From NCBI GenBank assembly GCA_947626465.1, contig CANQSI010000002.1, positions 1-42,179 of the forward strand: a DNA stretch of 42,179 bases, read 5' to 3'. The DNA is from an uncultured Atopobiaceae bacterium. GTDB lineage: Bacteria > Actinomycetota > Coriobacteriia > Coriobacteriales > Atopobiaceae. Each line of letters begins with the position of its first letter. Positions within the stretch are counted from its first letter, which is position 1. The notes beneath the pieces are model-generated. The model was not told where the DNA came from, ran no database searches, and worked only from the letters and a program-made list of their open reading frames with translations. A program made the translations under genes and the position numbers. Positions 1-8,632 of the stretch are shown here, piece by piece.

Positions 1-2219
1 GCGAGCACGGTGGGGGTGATCTTTCGCTCCGTTGCCACCGCCTCGCCGCCGATGGCCACCTTCATGGGGTCGATGAGCCCGAGGAGGCGCTGGTAGTGCT
101 TGCTGTTCACGATGGCGACGTAGTCGGGGTCCGCGAGCGGGTTCTGGCCGAACTGGCGGCAGATCTCGCCTTGGATCTCGTCGATGAGGCGTCCCTCGAT
201 CTCGCGATCGACGAGGATGTAGTCCGGCGCCACGCAGGTTTGCCCGGCGTTCAGGAACTTGCCCCACACGATGCGGCGCGCGGCGAGGGCGATGTTGGCC
301 GTGCGCTCCACGATGCAGGGGCTCTTGCCGCCGAGCTCGAGGATGGCGGGGGTGAGCCTGGGCGCCGCGTGGGCGAGCACCTCCTTGCCCACGGCCTGGC
401 TTCCGGTGAAGAAGATGAGGTCGAATGGCTCGTCGAGGAGCGCCGCGTTTTCCTTGCGGCCGCCGGTGACGCACGCCACGTGCTCGGGCCCGAAGGCCTC
501 GGAGACCATCTTCGCGATGATGGCGCTCGTGGCGGGGGAGTAGGCGCTCGGCTTCACCACGCAGCAGTTTCCTGCGGCGATGGCGTCCACGAGCGGATCC
601 ATCGTGAGGAGGAACGGGTAGTTCCACGGGCTCATGATGAGGGTGACGCCGTAGGGCGAGCGGGTGGTGTAGGAGACGGAGGCCGTTTGGGCAAGCGGCG
701 TCCATGCGAGCTTGTCGGCCACGTTGCCTAGGAGATGGCGCTTTTGGTAGTGGATCTCGGAGAGCACGAGGCCCACTTCGCACATGTAGGTTTCGAACTG
801 GCTCTTCGAGAGGTCGGCCTCGAGTGCCGCGTAGATGTCCTGCTCGTGCTCGATGATCGCGTTTTCGAGCTGGTCGAGCGCGCGCTTGCGGAAGCTGAGC
901 TCGAGCGTGCGGCGCTCGGAGAACCACGCCTTTTGGCGCGCCACTATCTGGGAGATCTCCCCCGCGCGCGCTGACGCGCTTTCGCTGGCGGAGGAAGGAG
1001 CCTCCGGCGCCGCTTGCTTAGGCGCCATGAGCGCGCGAAATACGTGGGAGAGCTCCTTGGCGTCCATCAGGACGGGCACGGGGTAGAGCGGATTCGCCTC
1101 TGCGGCGGCCCATTCCGAGAGCTGGGGGATGTCGGCGCGGCGGATCTCGGGGAAGGTGTCGGGGATGTCGAAGCGCACCTTCATCTCCACGATGGCCGAG
1201 ATGAAGCGCTGCGCGGCAGTCGCGGCGGGCGTGGCGTCGTGTGCGAGGCCCGCAGCCACGGCGAGGTCCTTGAGCTTGCCGTCGATGGCGCTCCCGTACA
1301 CCTCGAGCATGAGGGGCAAGACGACCGCGTTCGCGTAGCCATGGGGGATGTCGTAGGCGCCGCCGAGTGCGTGCGCGACGGCGTGCACGTAGCCCACGTA
1401 CGACACGGTGAAGGCGCATCCTGCGAGGTAGGCCGCCTCAAGCATGGCACGGCGAGCCTCGAGGTCCTCGGGGTGCTCGTAGCTCTTCTCGAGGTTCTGG
1501 AAGATGAGGCGCACCGCCCGCAAGGCGTCTGCGCGCGTCTGCTTCGTCGTGGAGTTGCCGATGTAGGCCTCCACGGCGTGCGTGAGGGCGTCGAGGCCCG
1601 TCGTGGTGGTGAGCGAAGGGGGAAGCGTCTTGGTCATCTCCGGATCGAGCACGGCATAACGCGGGATGAGCGGGAAGTCGTTGATGGCGTACTTGTGGCG
1701 GGTGCGGGCGTCGACGATGACCGCGGCGAGCGTCACCTCGGAGCCGGTGCCCGCCGTCGTGGGGATGGCGATGAGCAGCGGTAAGGGGTGGATGACCTTG
1801 AGGATGCCCGCGAGCTTGGAGAGGGGCGTTCCCGGCCTCGCCACGCGGATGCCCACGCCCTTCGCGCAGTCGATGGAGGAGCCCCCGCCCACGGCCACGA
1901 TCGCGTCGCAGCCCTCGGCCTTGTAGAACTCGTAGGCGGCCTCGACGGTCTCGGTGGTGGGGTTCGCGCGCACGTCGGTGAAGATCGCGCAGCCGATGCC
2001 GGTGGCGTTGATGGCGCTGATGAGCTCCTTGGTGCCCTCGAGCTCGAATACGCCGGGGTCGGTGACGATGAGCGGACGTTTCGCGCCCTCCTTGCGCAGC
2101 ACGTCGGGCACTTGCCCAACCGAATCCAAGACCTCGGGGCGGCGATACGGAAGTGCGGGAATGGCAACGGCCATTCCCGTTTGGAACGTGCGGCAATAGG
2201 CGCTCTCTACGGGATTCAT
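1..2219 (-). CDS. Iron-containing alcohol dehydrogenase (N-terminal) fused to class-3-like aldehyde dehydrogenase (C-terminal); 3' end truncated by window edge
   Basis: Read by hand on the minus strand from ATG at 2219 (MNPVESAYCRTFQTGMAVAIPALPYRRPEVLDSVGQVP...). Fe-ADH motifs GGGSSIDCAKG, PTTAGTGSEVT, GLDALTHAVEAY, AHALGGAYDIPHGYANAVVLP. The frame stays open through linker LMAPKQAAPEAPSSASESASARAGEISQIV into ALDH motifs MSPWNYPFLLTMDPLVDAIAAGNCCVVKPS, LELGGKSPCIV, NAGQTCVAPDYILVD. GGAGG RBS upstream. Absent from the ORF track because it runs off the window. Confidence 0.9.
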   Translation of the reverse strand, partial: MNPVESAYCRTFQTGMAVAIPALPYRRPEVLDSVGQVPDVLRKEGAKRPLIVTDPGVFELEGTKELISAINATGIGCAIFTDVRANPTTETVEAAYEFYKAEGCDAIVAVGGGSSIDCAKGVGIRVARPGTPLSKLAGILKVIHPLPLLIAIPTTAGTGSEVTLAAVIVDARTRHKYAINDFPLIPRYAVLDPEMTKTLPPSLTTTTGLDALTHAVEAYIGNSTTKQTRADALRAVRLIFQNLEKSYEHPEDLEARRAMLEAAYLAGCAFTVSYVGYVHAVAHALGGAYDIPHGYANAVVLPLMLEVYGSAIDGKLKDLAVAAGLAHDATPAATAAQRFISAIVEMKVRFDIPDTFPEIRRADIPQLSEWAAAEANPLYPVPVLMDAKELSHVFRALMAPKQAAPEAPSSASESASARAGEISQIVARQKAWFSERRTLELSFRKRALDQLENAIIEHEQDIYAALEADLSKSQFETYMCEVGLVLSEIHYQKRHLLGNVADKLAWTPLAQTASVSYTTRSPYGVTLIMSPWNYPFLLTMDPLVDAIAAGNCCVVKPSAYSPATSAIIAKMVSEAFGPEHVACVTGGRKENAALLDEPFDLIFFTGSQAVGKEVLAHAAPRLTPAILELGGKSPCIVERTANIALAARRIVWGKFLNAGQTCVAPDYILVDREIEGRLIDEIQGEICRQFGQNPLADPDYVAIVNSKHYQRLLGLIDPMKVAIGGEAVATERKITPTVL

Positions 2220-2280
2220 GCTGCGTGACCTCCAGGGATTGGCTCTGCGGCAATGCGGTTACGTCGGTGGCGCTGAATTA

Positions 2281-2294
2281 GTTGAGAATTCAAC
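2281..2294. promoter_or_regulatory. Inverted repeat GTTGA-GAAT-TCAAC, candidate operator
   Basis: gttgagaattcaac; 5-bp perfect arms, in the adh/sbcD divergent intergenic region. Confidence 0.4.
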
Positions 2295-2332
2295 CTCGGG
2301 CATTCTATATGTTTTGGGAGCGATCAATGGCC

Positions 2333-2352
2333 TAAGTTGCAAACGCAACTTA
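2333..2352. promoter_or_regulatory. Inverted repeat TAAGTTGC-AAAC-GCAACTTA, candidate operator
   Basis: 8-bp perfect arms around a 4-nt spacer in the same divergent intergenic region. Confidence 0.5.
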
Positions 2353-2547
2353 AGAGGAAACGAAAAGGATCACCCGTTTCCGAGCGCCATCTCGAATCCA
2401 CATGGGCCCATGCGCTCCCTCGACGAGGCGCCGACACGCATGGAGGCTTCTCAAAGAGAGGTCGTAATTGTTGTTGGGTTTGTGTGGTTCACTGGACGAA
2501 AGCGACGACGGTGCCCTCGCGCACGCCATGGGATGAAGGAGCGTGAG

Positions 2548-3720
2548 ATGAAGTTCCTACACGTTGGAGACCTCCACCTGGGAAAGATGGTGAACGGCTT
2601 CTCTATGCTCGAGGATCAGCGGGTGACGCTCGAGCGCCTCCTCGACGATGCCGAAGCCGCCTCGGTGGGCGTGCTCGTGCTCTCGGGGGATCTCTACGAC
2701 CGCTCCATGCCCTCGGCGGAAGCCGTCGCGCTTCTCGATTGGTTTCTCACGGAGGCCACGGCGCGCGGCTTTCAGGTGCTCGCCATTCCCGGCAACCACG
2801 ATTCCGCGGAGCGCGTGAGCTATGCCTCGGCACTCCTCGAGCGCCAAGGGGTGCATGTGCCACCGGCGTTCGATGGGAGCCTCGCCTCGGTGGTGCTCGA
2901 GGATGAATTCGGCACGGTCGCCTTCTGGCTCATGCCGTTTCTGCGTCCGAGCAGCGTGCGCCCCTTCTTCGAGGAGAAGGAATTGGGCGCGGACTACACG
3001 GAGGCGCTTCGCTGCGTGCTCGAGGCCGCGCCCATCGACTATTCGCAGCGCAACGTGCTCGTCGCGCACCAGTTCGTGCTTGCGGGAGAGCTCGAACCCA
3101 CGCGAAGCGATTCCGAAGTTGCAATCGGAGGAGTCGATGGCGTGGACGCCGCGCTTTTCGAGGGCTTCGATTACGTGGCCCTCGGGCATCTCCATCGCCC
3201 CCAGAAGGTGGGGCGTGAAACGGTTCGCTATGCCGGTTCGCTCCTCAAATATTCATTCTCCGAGGCGCGTGGGCAGAAGTCTGCGGTGCTCGTGAGCCTG
3301 GGGCCGAAGGGCGAGGATGGCGTTGACTTCTCGCTTCTGCCGCTTCGCCCCCCGCACGATCTCCGCGAGGTGGAAGGCCCCCTCGAGGAGCTTGTCTCCC
3401 GCGAGGCGCTCTCCGAGGCAGATCCCGGGGACTACATCCACGCCATCATCACCGACGACGAGCCCCCCGCTGATGCCCTCGCGCGCCTGCGTGCTGCGTT
3501 CCCTCGGCTCATGGCGATGGACGTGTCCAACGCGAGCACGCGCCACGAAGCCGATCTTTCCCGGATAGAGGCAGACGAGGAGATGGACGACCCCCTCACG
3601 CTCTTCGAACGTTTCTTCGAGGAGCAAAACGCGCGTCCCCTCACCCCCGCACAGCGCGCGGTGCTCGAGGAGGTCTTCGAATCCTGCCTCGTGGCTGGCG
3701 AGGGGAGGGATGCCTCATGA
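2548..3720 (+). CDS. sbcD: Exonuclease SbcD (Mre11-like)
   Basis: MKFLHVGDLHLGK...LSGDLYDR...IPGNHDS...ALGHLHRPQ calcineurin-like phosphoesterase motifs; overlaps sbcC (ATGA). Alternative start at 2533. Confidence 0.95.
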   Translation: MKFLHVGDLHLGKMVNGFSMLEDQRVTLERLLDDAEAASVGVLVLSGDLYDRSMPSAEAVALLDWFLTEATARGFQVLAIPGNHDSAERVSYASALLERQGVHVPPAFDGSLASVVLEDEFGTVAFWLMPFLRPSSVRPFFEEKELGADYTEALRCVLEAAPIDYSQRNVLVAHQFVLAGELEPTRSDSEVAIGGVDGVDAALFEGFDYVALGHLHRPQKVGRETVRYAGSLLKYSFSEARGQKSAVLVSLGPKGEDGVDFSLLPLRPPHDLREVEGPLEELVSREALSEADPGDYIHAIITDDEPPADALARLRAAFPRLMAMDVSNASTRHEADLSRIEADEEMDDPLTLFERFFEEQNARPLTPAQRAVLEEVFESCLVAGEGRDAS

Positions 3721-6542
3721 GGCCCCTCAAGCTCACGATGAGCGCCTTTGGCCCCTACGGATCCACGGTTGAGGTGCCGTTCTACGAGCTCGGCGAGCGT
3801 GGGATCTACCTCATCACCGGCGATACCGGCGCGGGCAAGACCACGATCTTCGATGCCATTTGCTATGCCCTCTTCGGGGAGATGTCCGACAGGGCCCGTC
3901 CCGTATCGGAGATGCGGAGCGACTTCGCCCCGCCCGATCTGCTCACGGAGGTCGAGCTCGAGTTCCGCTACGCGGATGAGTGCTATCGGATTCGCCGCTC
4001 GCCCTCCCAAATGCGTCCCAAGAAGCGAGGGGAGGGCATCACGCCCCACAACGCAGCCGCGTGGCTGCGCCTCCCCAGCGGAAAGGAGATAGAGGGGCCC
4101 GCGTCGGTCGACCGGGAGATCGCCAATATCCTCTCGATGAGCGCGCAGCAGTTCCGCCAGATCGCGATGATCGCGCAGGGGAAGTTCCGAGAGCTCCTCA
4201 TCTCCCCCTCGGACGATCGGCGGCTCATCTTCCGCGAGCTCTTCGGCACGGCGCCCCTCGAGAACGTGCAGCGCGAGCTCAAAAATCGCCAGTCGGCGCT
4301 CTTCAAGGCGGATGCCGAGGCGAAGACCGCCATCGCCTCCACCTTGCAGCTCGCGGAGTTCGCAGGAGAAGGGCGTTGCGAGGCGTTCAACGAGCTCAGG
4401 GAGCATGCCGCGGTGAAGGGCGACGATCTGCTCGCGCTCCTCGATGCGCAAGAAGAGGAGGACAAGGCTGAGGAGAGGGGGCTCGACGCCGAACTCGCCC
4501 GCTTGGCGGGGGAGGCGCGCGAGGTGGACCAAGCGCTCAAGGAAGAGGAGCGCAGAGCGCGCCTCGTCGAAGAGCTCGAAAAGACTGAGACGCAGGTGCG
4601 CGCCTTGGAAGCGGATCTTTCGCGTGCCCAAAGGACGCGCGAGGAGGCGGAGGGATTCGCCCCGGAGATTGCCACGCTCGAGTTGCGGGTGCACGCGCTC
4701 GAAGCGGCGCTCGAGGGCCTCGAAGAGCTTGAGAAGGCGCGCTCTGAGCTCGCCGCGCTCGACGCAAAGTCGCGTGCGCTCGAGGACGCGCTTGGCAAGG
4801 CCCGCCACGGGCTCGAGCGCTTGCTTCGCGCGGACGGCCTGGGAGGGGAAGAGGCGATCGACGCCTCGGGTTTCGATGAACTCCTCGGCATCGCGCGGGC
4901 CCGGGTGCAGGCGCTTCGCGCGCGAAGCACGGAGCTCGAGGATGCGCTCAGCCAGCGGGCCCAAGCCGAGGGCGAGCTCAAGGCCCTCAAGGAGCGGCTC
5001 GAGGGCGTGGACGCGCAGCGCATGGAGCTGCGCACGCTCGAGGGGAGGGTGCGCAAGGCGGAGGCAGTGAGGGCGAAGGCGAATGAGGCGTACGTGGAGG
5101 CGCGAACGCGCGCCGAACGCGCGCTCGGCGCCTCCGCCACGCTCGAGCGACGCTTCCTCGACGAGCAGGCGGGCGTGCTCGCGGAAACGCTCGAGCCCGG
5201 CGAGGCGTGCCCGGTGTGCGGATCGCTCGAGCATCCAGCGCCCGCTTCGCGCTCTGCGGAGTGCCCAAGCGAAGCGGACGTCGAGCTCGCGCGCGCAAAC
5301 GCAGAGCGTGCGCGCGAGGAAGCGTCCTTGGCCTCGAAGCACGCGGGCGAGGCGGCGGTGCTCGCGAAGGGCGCGGGGGATGCGCTTGAAGCGTTCGTGG
5401 AAACGCACGGCAGCAAGGAAGCGCTCTCCCAAAGCGCGGACACGCTCTCCGAGGCCATCGCGCGCACAAGGCGCGAGGTGGAAGGCCTCGCCCGGCAATG
5501 CGAGGAGCGAAGGCGCCTCATGGCGAGCGCGCAGGCGCTCGAGCGCTCCATTGACGAGGCCGATGCGGTGAAGGATGGCATCGACCGGCGGGCGCGCGAG
5601 CTGGAGGCGAAGACGGCGAGCGTCCGTGCGCACGCGCGCACCCTTCAGGAAAACCTCCCCGCAAGGAGCCTCGAAGAGGCACATGCCGAGATGGAGCGTG
5701 CGCGCACGACGATACGAAAGCTCGCCCACGCGCGCGAGGCCGCGCAAAGGGCGCTCGACGATGCCTCGCACGCGCTCATGCAGGCGAGGGCGCAGCAGGG
5801 CTCGCGGCGCCAGGCGCTCGAGGAGATCCCCGAGGCGGATCAAACTGAGCTTGCGGCGAAGAGGGAAGCGCTCGCGAAACGCCAGGGGGAGGTCTCGGAG
5901 GCCCGCGATGTGGTGCACAGCCGACGTGGCAAGGACTCAGGGGTTGCGCGGGAGCTCTCCACGTGGCTCGAAACCTACGGGCGACTTCTCGGCGAGCACG
6001 CGGTGGTGGATGCCCTCGCCAACACGGCCAACGGCAACCTCAGCGGCGTGGCGAAGGTCACCTTCGAGACCTTCGTGCAGCAAACCTACCTCGACCGCGT
6101 GATCGCTGCGGCGAACCGCCGCCTCGAGGTGATTGCGAACGGACGCTACGAGCTCACCCGTCGCCGCGAGGCGAAGAACCTTCGGCAGCAGAGCGGCCTC
6201 GAGCTCGCTGTGCTCGACCATCGCAGCGGCAAGGAACGCGACGTGGCCACGCTCTCGGGAGGGGAATCCTTCGAGGCATCGCTCTCGCTCGCCCTCGGGC
6301 TCTCGGATGTGGCGCAGGCCCATGCGGGGGGCATCCGCCTCGACACGCTCTTCATCGACGAGGGCTTCGGCTCGCTCGATTCCGAGGCGCTGCAGCACGC
6401 GATCCGAATGCTCACGAGCCTCACGCCGGAAGACAAGCTCGTGGGTATCATCAGCCACGTGGACGCCCTCCGGGAATCCATCGACACGCGCATCGTCGTG
6501 AGCTCTGGGCGAGAAGGATCATCGCTTTCTGTCGAGGTGTAG
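3717..6542 (+). CDS. sbcC: Exonuclease SbcC (Rad50-like ATPase)
   Basis: Walker A GDTGAGKTTIFDAI, coiled coils with zinc hook CPVCG, signature LSGGESF, Walker B LFIDEGFGSLD. Confidence 0.95.
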   Translation: MRPLKLTMSAFGPYGSTVEVPFYELGERGIYLITGDTGAGKTTIFDAICYALFGEMSDRARPVSEMRSDFAPPDLLTEVELEFRYADECYRIRRSPSQMRPKKRGEGITPHNAAAWLRLPSGKEIEGPASVDREIANILSMSAQQFRQIAMIAQGKFRELLISPSDDRRLIFRELFGTAPLENVQRELKNRQSALFKADAEAKTAIASTLQLAEFAGEGRCEAFNELREHAAVKGDDLLALLDAQEEEDKAEERGLDAELARLAGEAREVDQALKEEERRARLVEELEKTETQVRALEADLSRAQRTREEAEGFAPEIATLELRVHALEAALEGLEELEKARSELAALDAKSRALEDALGKARHGLERLLRADGLGGEEAIDASGFDELLGIARARVQALRARSTELEDALSQRAQAEGELKALKERLEGVDAQRMELRTLEGRVRKAEAVRAKANEAYVEARTRAERALGASATLERRFLDEQAGVLAETLEPGEACPVCGSLEHPAPASRSAECPSEADVELARANAERAREEASLASKHAGEAAVLAKGAGDALEAFVETHGSKEALSQSADTLSEAIARTRREVEGLARQCEERRRLMASAQALERSIDEADAVKDGIDRRARELEAKTASVRAHARTLQENLPARSLEEAHAEMERARTTIRKLAHAREAAQRALDDASHALMQARAQQGSRRQALEEIPEADQTELAAKREALAKRQGEVSEARDVVHSRRGKDSGVARELSTWLETYGRLLGEHAVVDALANTANGNLSGVAKVTFETFVQQTYLDRVIAAANRRLEVIANGRYELTRRREAKNLRQQSGLELAVLDHRSGKERDVATLSGGESFEASLSLALGLSDVAQAHAGGIRLDTLFIDEGFGSLDSEALQHAIRMLTSLTPEDKLVGIISHVDALRESIDTRIVVSSGREGSSLSVEV

Positions 6543-6544
6543 GC

Positions 6545-7480
6545 ATGGCGCAGCTCGCGCGGGAACACATGGCTCGCTACCGGGAAGTCCAGAGGATTCT
6601 CTGGGCGATCCTCGGGCTGAACGTGCTTGTGGCCGTGGCGAAGTTCGGCTGGGGTACGTTTTCGGGCTCCATGGCCATGGCGAACGATGGCATCGCGAGC
6701 TTCTTAGACGGCTTCTCGAACCTCGTGGGGTTGCTCGGCGTGCGCATCGCGTCCAAGCCGCCTGATGCGTCGCACCCCTATGGGCATGCGAAGTACGAGA
6801 CGTACGCCTCGGCGGTCATCGGCGTCGCGCTCCTCATCGCGGCAGGCGAGATCGCCACCAAGGCCATCTCGACGCTCGTGAGCGGCGAGAGCGCGATCCT
6901 CGTCGACTGGGTGAGCTACCTCATCATGGGGGGCACGCTCGTCATGAACCTCGGCGTTTCCCTCTGGGAGGGGCGCCAGGGCGCGCGTCTCAAGAGCGAG
7001 GTGCTCGAAGCCGATGCGAAGCACACGCGTTCGGACGCGTACGTGTCCATCTCGGTTATCTGCTCGCTCATCTTCGTGCAACTGGGCATCTCCGCGGCCG
7101 ACGCGGTGGTCTCGCTCCTCGTCGCGGTGGCGGTGCTCGGATCGGCGATCTCCATCTTCCGCCAGGCCTCTCGCACCTTGGGCGATGCCTCGCGGCTGAA
7201 CACCTCCGAGGTGGTGCGCCTCGTGGAGACGGTCGAGGGCGTGCGCTCGGTGCATGAGGTGAGAAGCCGCGGGAGCGAGGGCGAGGTGTATGTGGATCTC
7301 CACATCCTGCTCGACCCTAAGATGCCGCTCATCGAAGCCCACGAGAGGGCCACCGAGGTGGAGCAGGTGATCGAGCAGGTGTATCCCGAGGTGGCCGACG
7401 TGGTGGTGCACATGGAGCCGGACGTCGCGGAGGAGCGAAGGAACGCACTCGGGCCGGGTGTGCGTCGTCAAGAAGAGTAA
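6545..7480 (+). CDS. Cation diffusion facilitator family transporter
   Basis: GSMAMANDGIASFLDGFSNLVG, HPYGHAKYETYASAVIG, AKHTRSDAYVS and C-terminal ferredoxin-like domain; starts 2 nt after the sbcC stop. Confidence 0.92.
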   Translation: MAQLAREHMARYREVQRILWAILGLNVLVAVAKFGWGTFSGSMAMANDGIASFLDGFSNLVGLLGVRIASKPPDASHPYGHAKYETYASAVIGVALLIAAGEIATKAISTLVSGESAILVDWVSYLIMGGTLVMNLGVSLWEGRQGARLKSEVLEADAKHTRSDAYVSISVICSLIFVQLGISAADAVVSLLVAVAVLGSAISIFRQASRTLGDASRLNTSEVVRLVETVEGVRSVHEVRSRGSEGEVYVDLHILLDPKMPLIEAHERATEVEQVIEQVYPEVADVVVHMEPDVAEERRNALGPGVRRQEE

Positions 7481-7522
7481 GGTTGGGCCAGCAAGCGAAC
7501 CACGTGCGCGAGGGAGGCGCCG

Positions 7523-8560
7523 ATGAAGGCAGAGGGAGCGTTTTTCCTGGGGGCGGGGTGCGAGCCTGTCTTCGAGGTACGCGAGATGGAATTCGGCGAG
7601 CTCGGGCCCCACGACGTGCTCGTCGAGGTGCGCGCGTGCGGGGTCTGTGGCACCGACGTGCACATCTACCATGGCGAGAAGGGGTCGGCCGACGTAACGC
7701 CTCCCGTGGTGCTCGGCCATGAGTTCTCCGGCCGCGTGCTTCAGGTGGGCTCCGAGGTGGACGTGGTGGCGCCGGGCGACCACGTGACGCTCGATCCCAA
7801 CATCTACTGCGGTCGCTGCCGTCCTTGCCGCATGGGCAAGAAGCAGTGCTGCGAGCACCTCTTCGCGCTCGGCGTGAACGTGAACGGCGGGTTTGCCGAG
7901 GTGGCGCTCTGTCCCGACACCCAGTGCTATCCCGTGTCGAAGGATCTGAGCTTCGAAGCCGCGGCGATGGCCGAGCCCCTCGCCTGCGCCATCCATGGCA
8001 TCGACCGTGCGGAGGTCCGTTCCGGCGAAAACGTCCTCGTGGTGGGTGGCGGTACGCTCGGACAGATGATGTGCCAGCTTGCGCAAGCGGCGGGTGCCGC
8101 CACCGTCATCCTCTCCGAACCGGTGAAGCTGCGCCGCGATGTGGCGCTCGAGCTTGGCGCCGATTACGCAATCGACCCCGTGCATGAGGATCTCCTCGCC
8201 GAGGTGCGCGAGATCTGCGGGTGCGACGGCGCCGACGTGGTCATCGAATGCGTGGGCAACGCGCGTGCCGTGCGCCAGGCCATCGATGCCGCGGGATCGT
8301 GCGGGCGCGTGGTGCTCTTCAGCGTGCCGCAGGTGGATGCCACCGTCGAGCTGCCATTGTTTGACGTGTACGCGAAGGAGCTCTCCATCTTCGGCTCGAG
8401 GATCAACCCCGACACGCACCAGCGCGCGGTGAACCTCCTCGACGCGGGGCTCGTGGACGTCTCGAAGCTCATCACGCATCGCTTTGGCATCGACGAGCTC
8501 GAAGAGGCGATCCTCGCGCAGGAGGGCCCGGAATCCATCAAGGTGGTGGTTACTCCCTAA
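7523..8560 (+). CDS. Zinc-dependent medium-chain dehydrogenase (sorbitol/threonine dehydrogenase-like)
   Basis: ACGVCGTDVHIYHGE, GHEFSGRV, structural-zinc region CGRCRPCRMGKKQCCEH, Rossmann VLVVGGGTLGQM. Confidence 0.9.
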   Translation: MKAEGAFFLGAGCEPVFEVREMEFGELGPHDVLVEVRACGVCGTDVHIYHGEKGSADVTPPVVLGHEFSGRVLQVGSEVDVVAPGDHVTLDPNIYCGRCRPCRMGKKQCCEHLFALGVNVNGGFAEVALCPDTQCYPVSKDLSFEAAAMAEPLACAIHGIDRAEVRSGENVLVVGGGTLGQMMCQLAQAAGAATVILSEPVKLRRDVALELGADYAIDPVHEDLLAEVREICGCDGADVVIECVGNARAVRQAIDAAGSCGRVVLFSVPQVDATVELPLFDVYAKELSIFGSRINPDTHQRAVNLLDAGLVDVSKLITHRFGIDELEEAILAQEGPESIKVVVTP

Positions 8561-8573
8561 CGCGAATCCGTCG

Positions 8574-8616
8574 CGGTGCCGTGCCTCGAGGGGTACATAC
8601 CGAGGAAGTGGCACCG
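8574..8616 (+). promoter_or_regulatory. Nested stem-loop immediately upstream of the second CDF gene
   Basis: CGGTGCC(8574-8580)...GGCACCG(8610-8616) enclosing CCTCG(8584-8588)...CGAGG(8601-8605); ends a few nt before the RBS gggagg of the gene starting at 8633. Confidence 0.45.
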
Positions 8617-8632
8617 ATGAGCGGGAGGCGCA

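Noticed and set aside
96-1784. Plus-strand ORFs over the first 2 kb
   Set aside because: They are antisense to the ADH-ALDH fusion, whose frame shows clear domain motifs.
3432-5918. Long minus-strand ORF (828 aa) antisense to sbcD/sbcC, and similar long antisense ORFs throughout
   Set aside because: High-GC codon bias produces long open antisense frames; the sequences are Arg/Leu/Glu-rich, with no family motifs, and they overlap confident genes.
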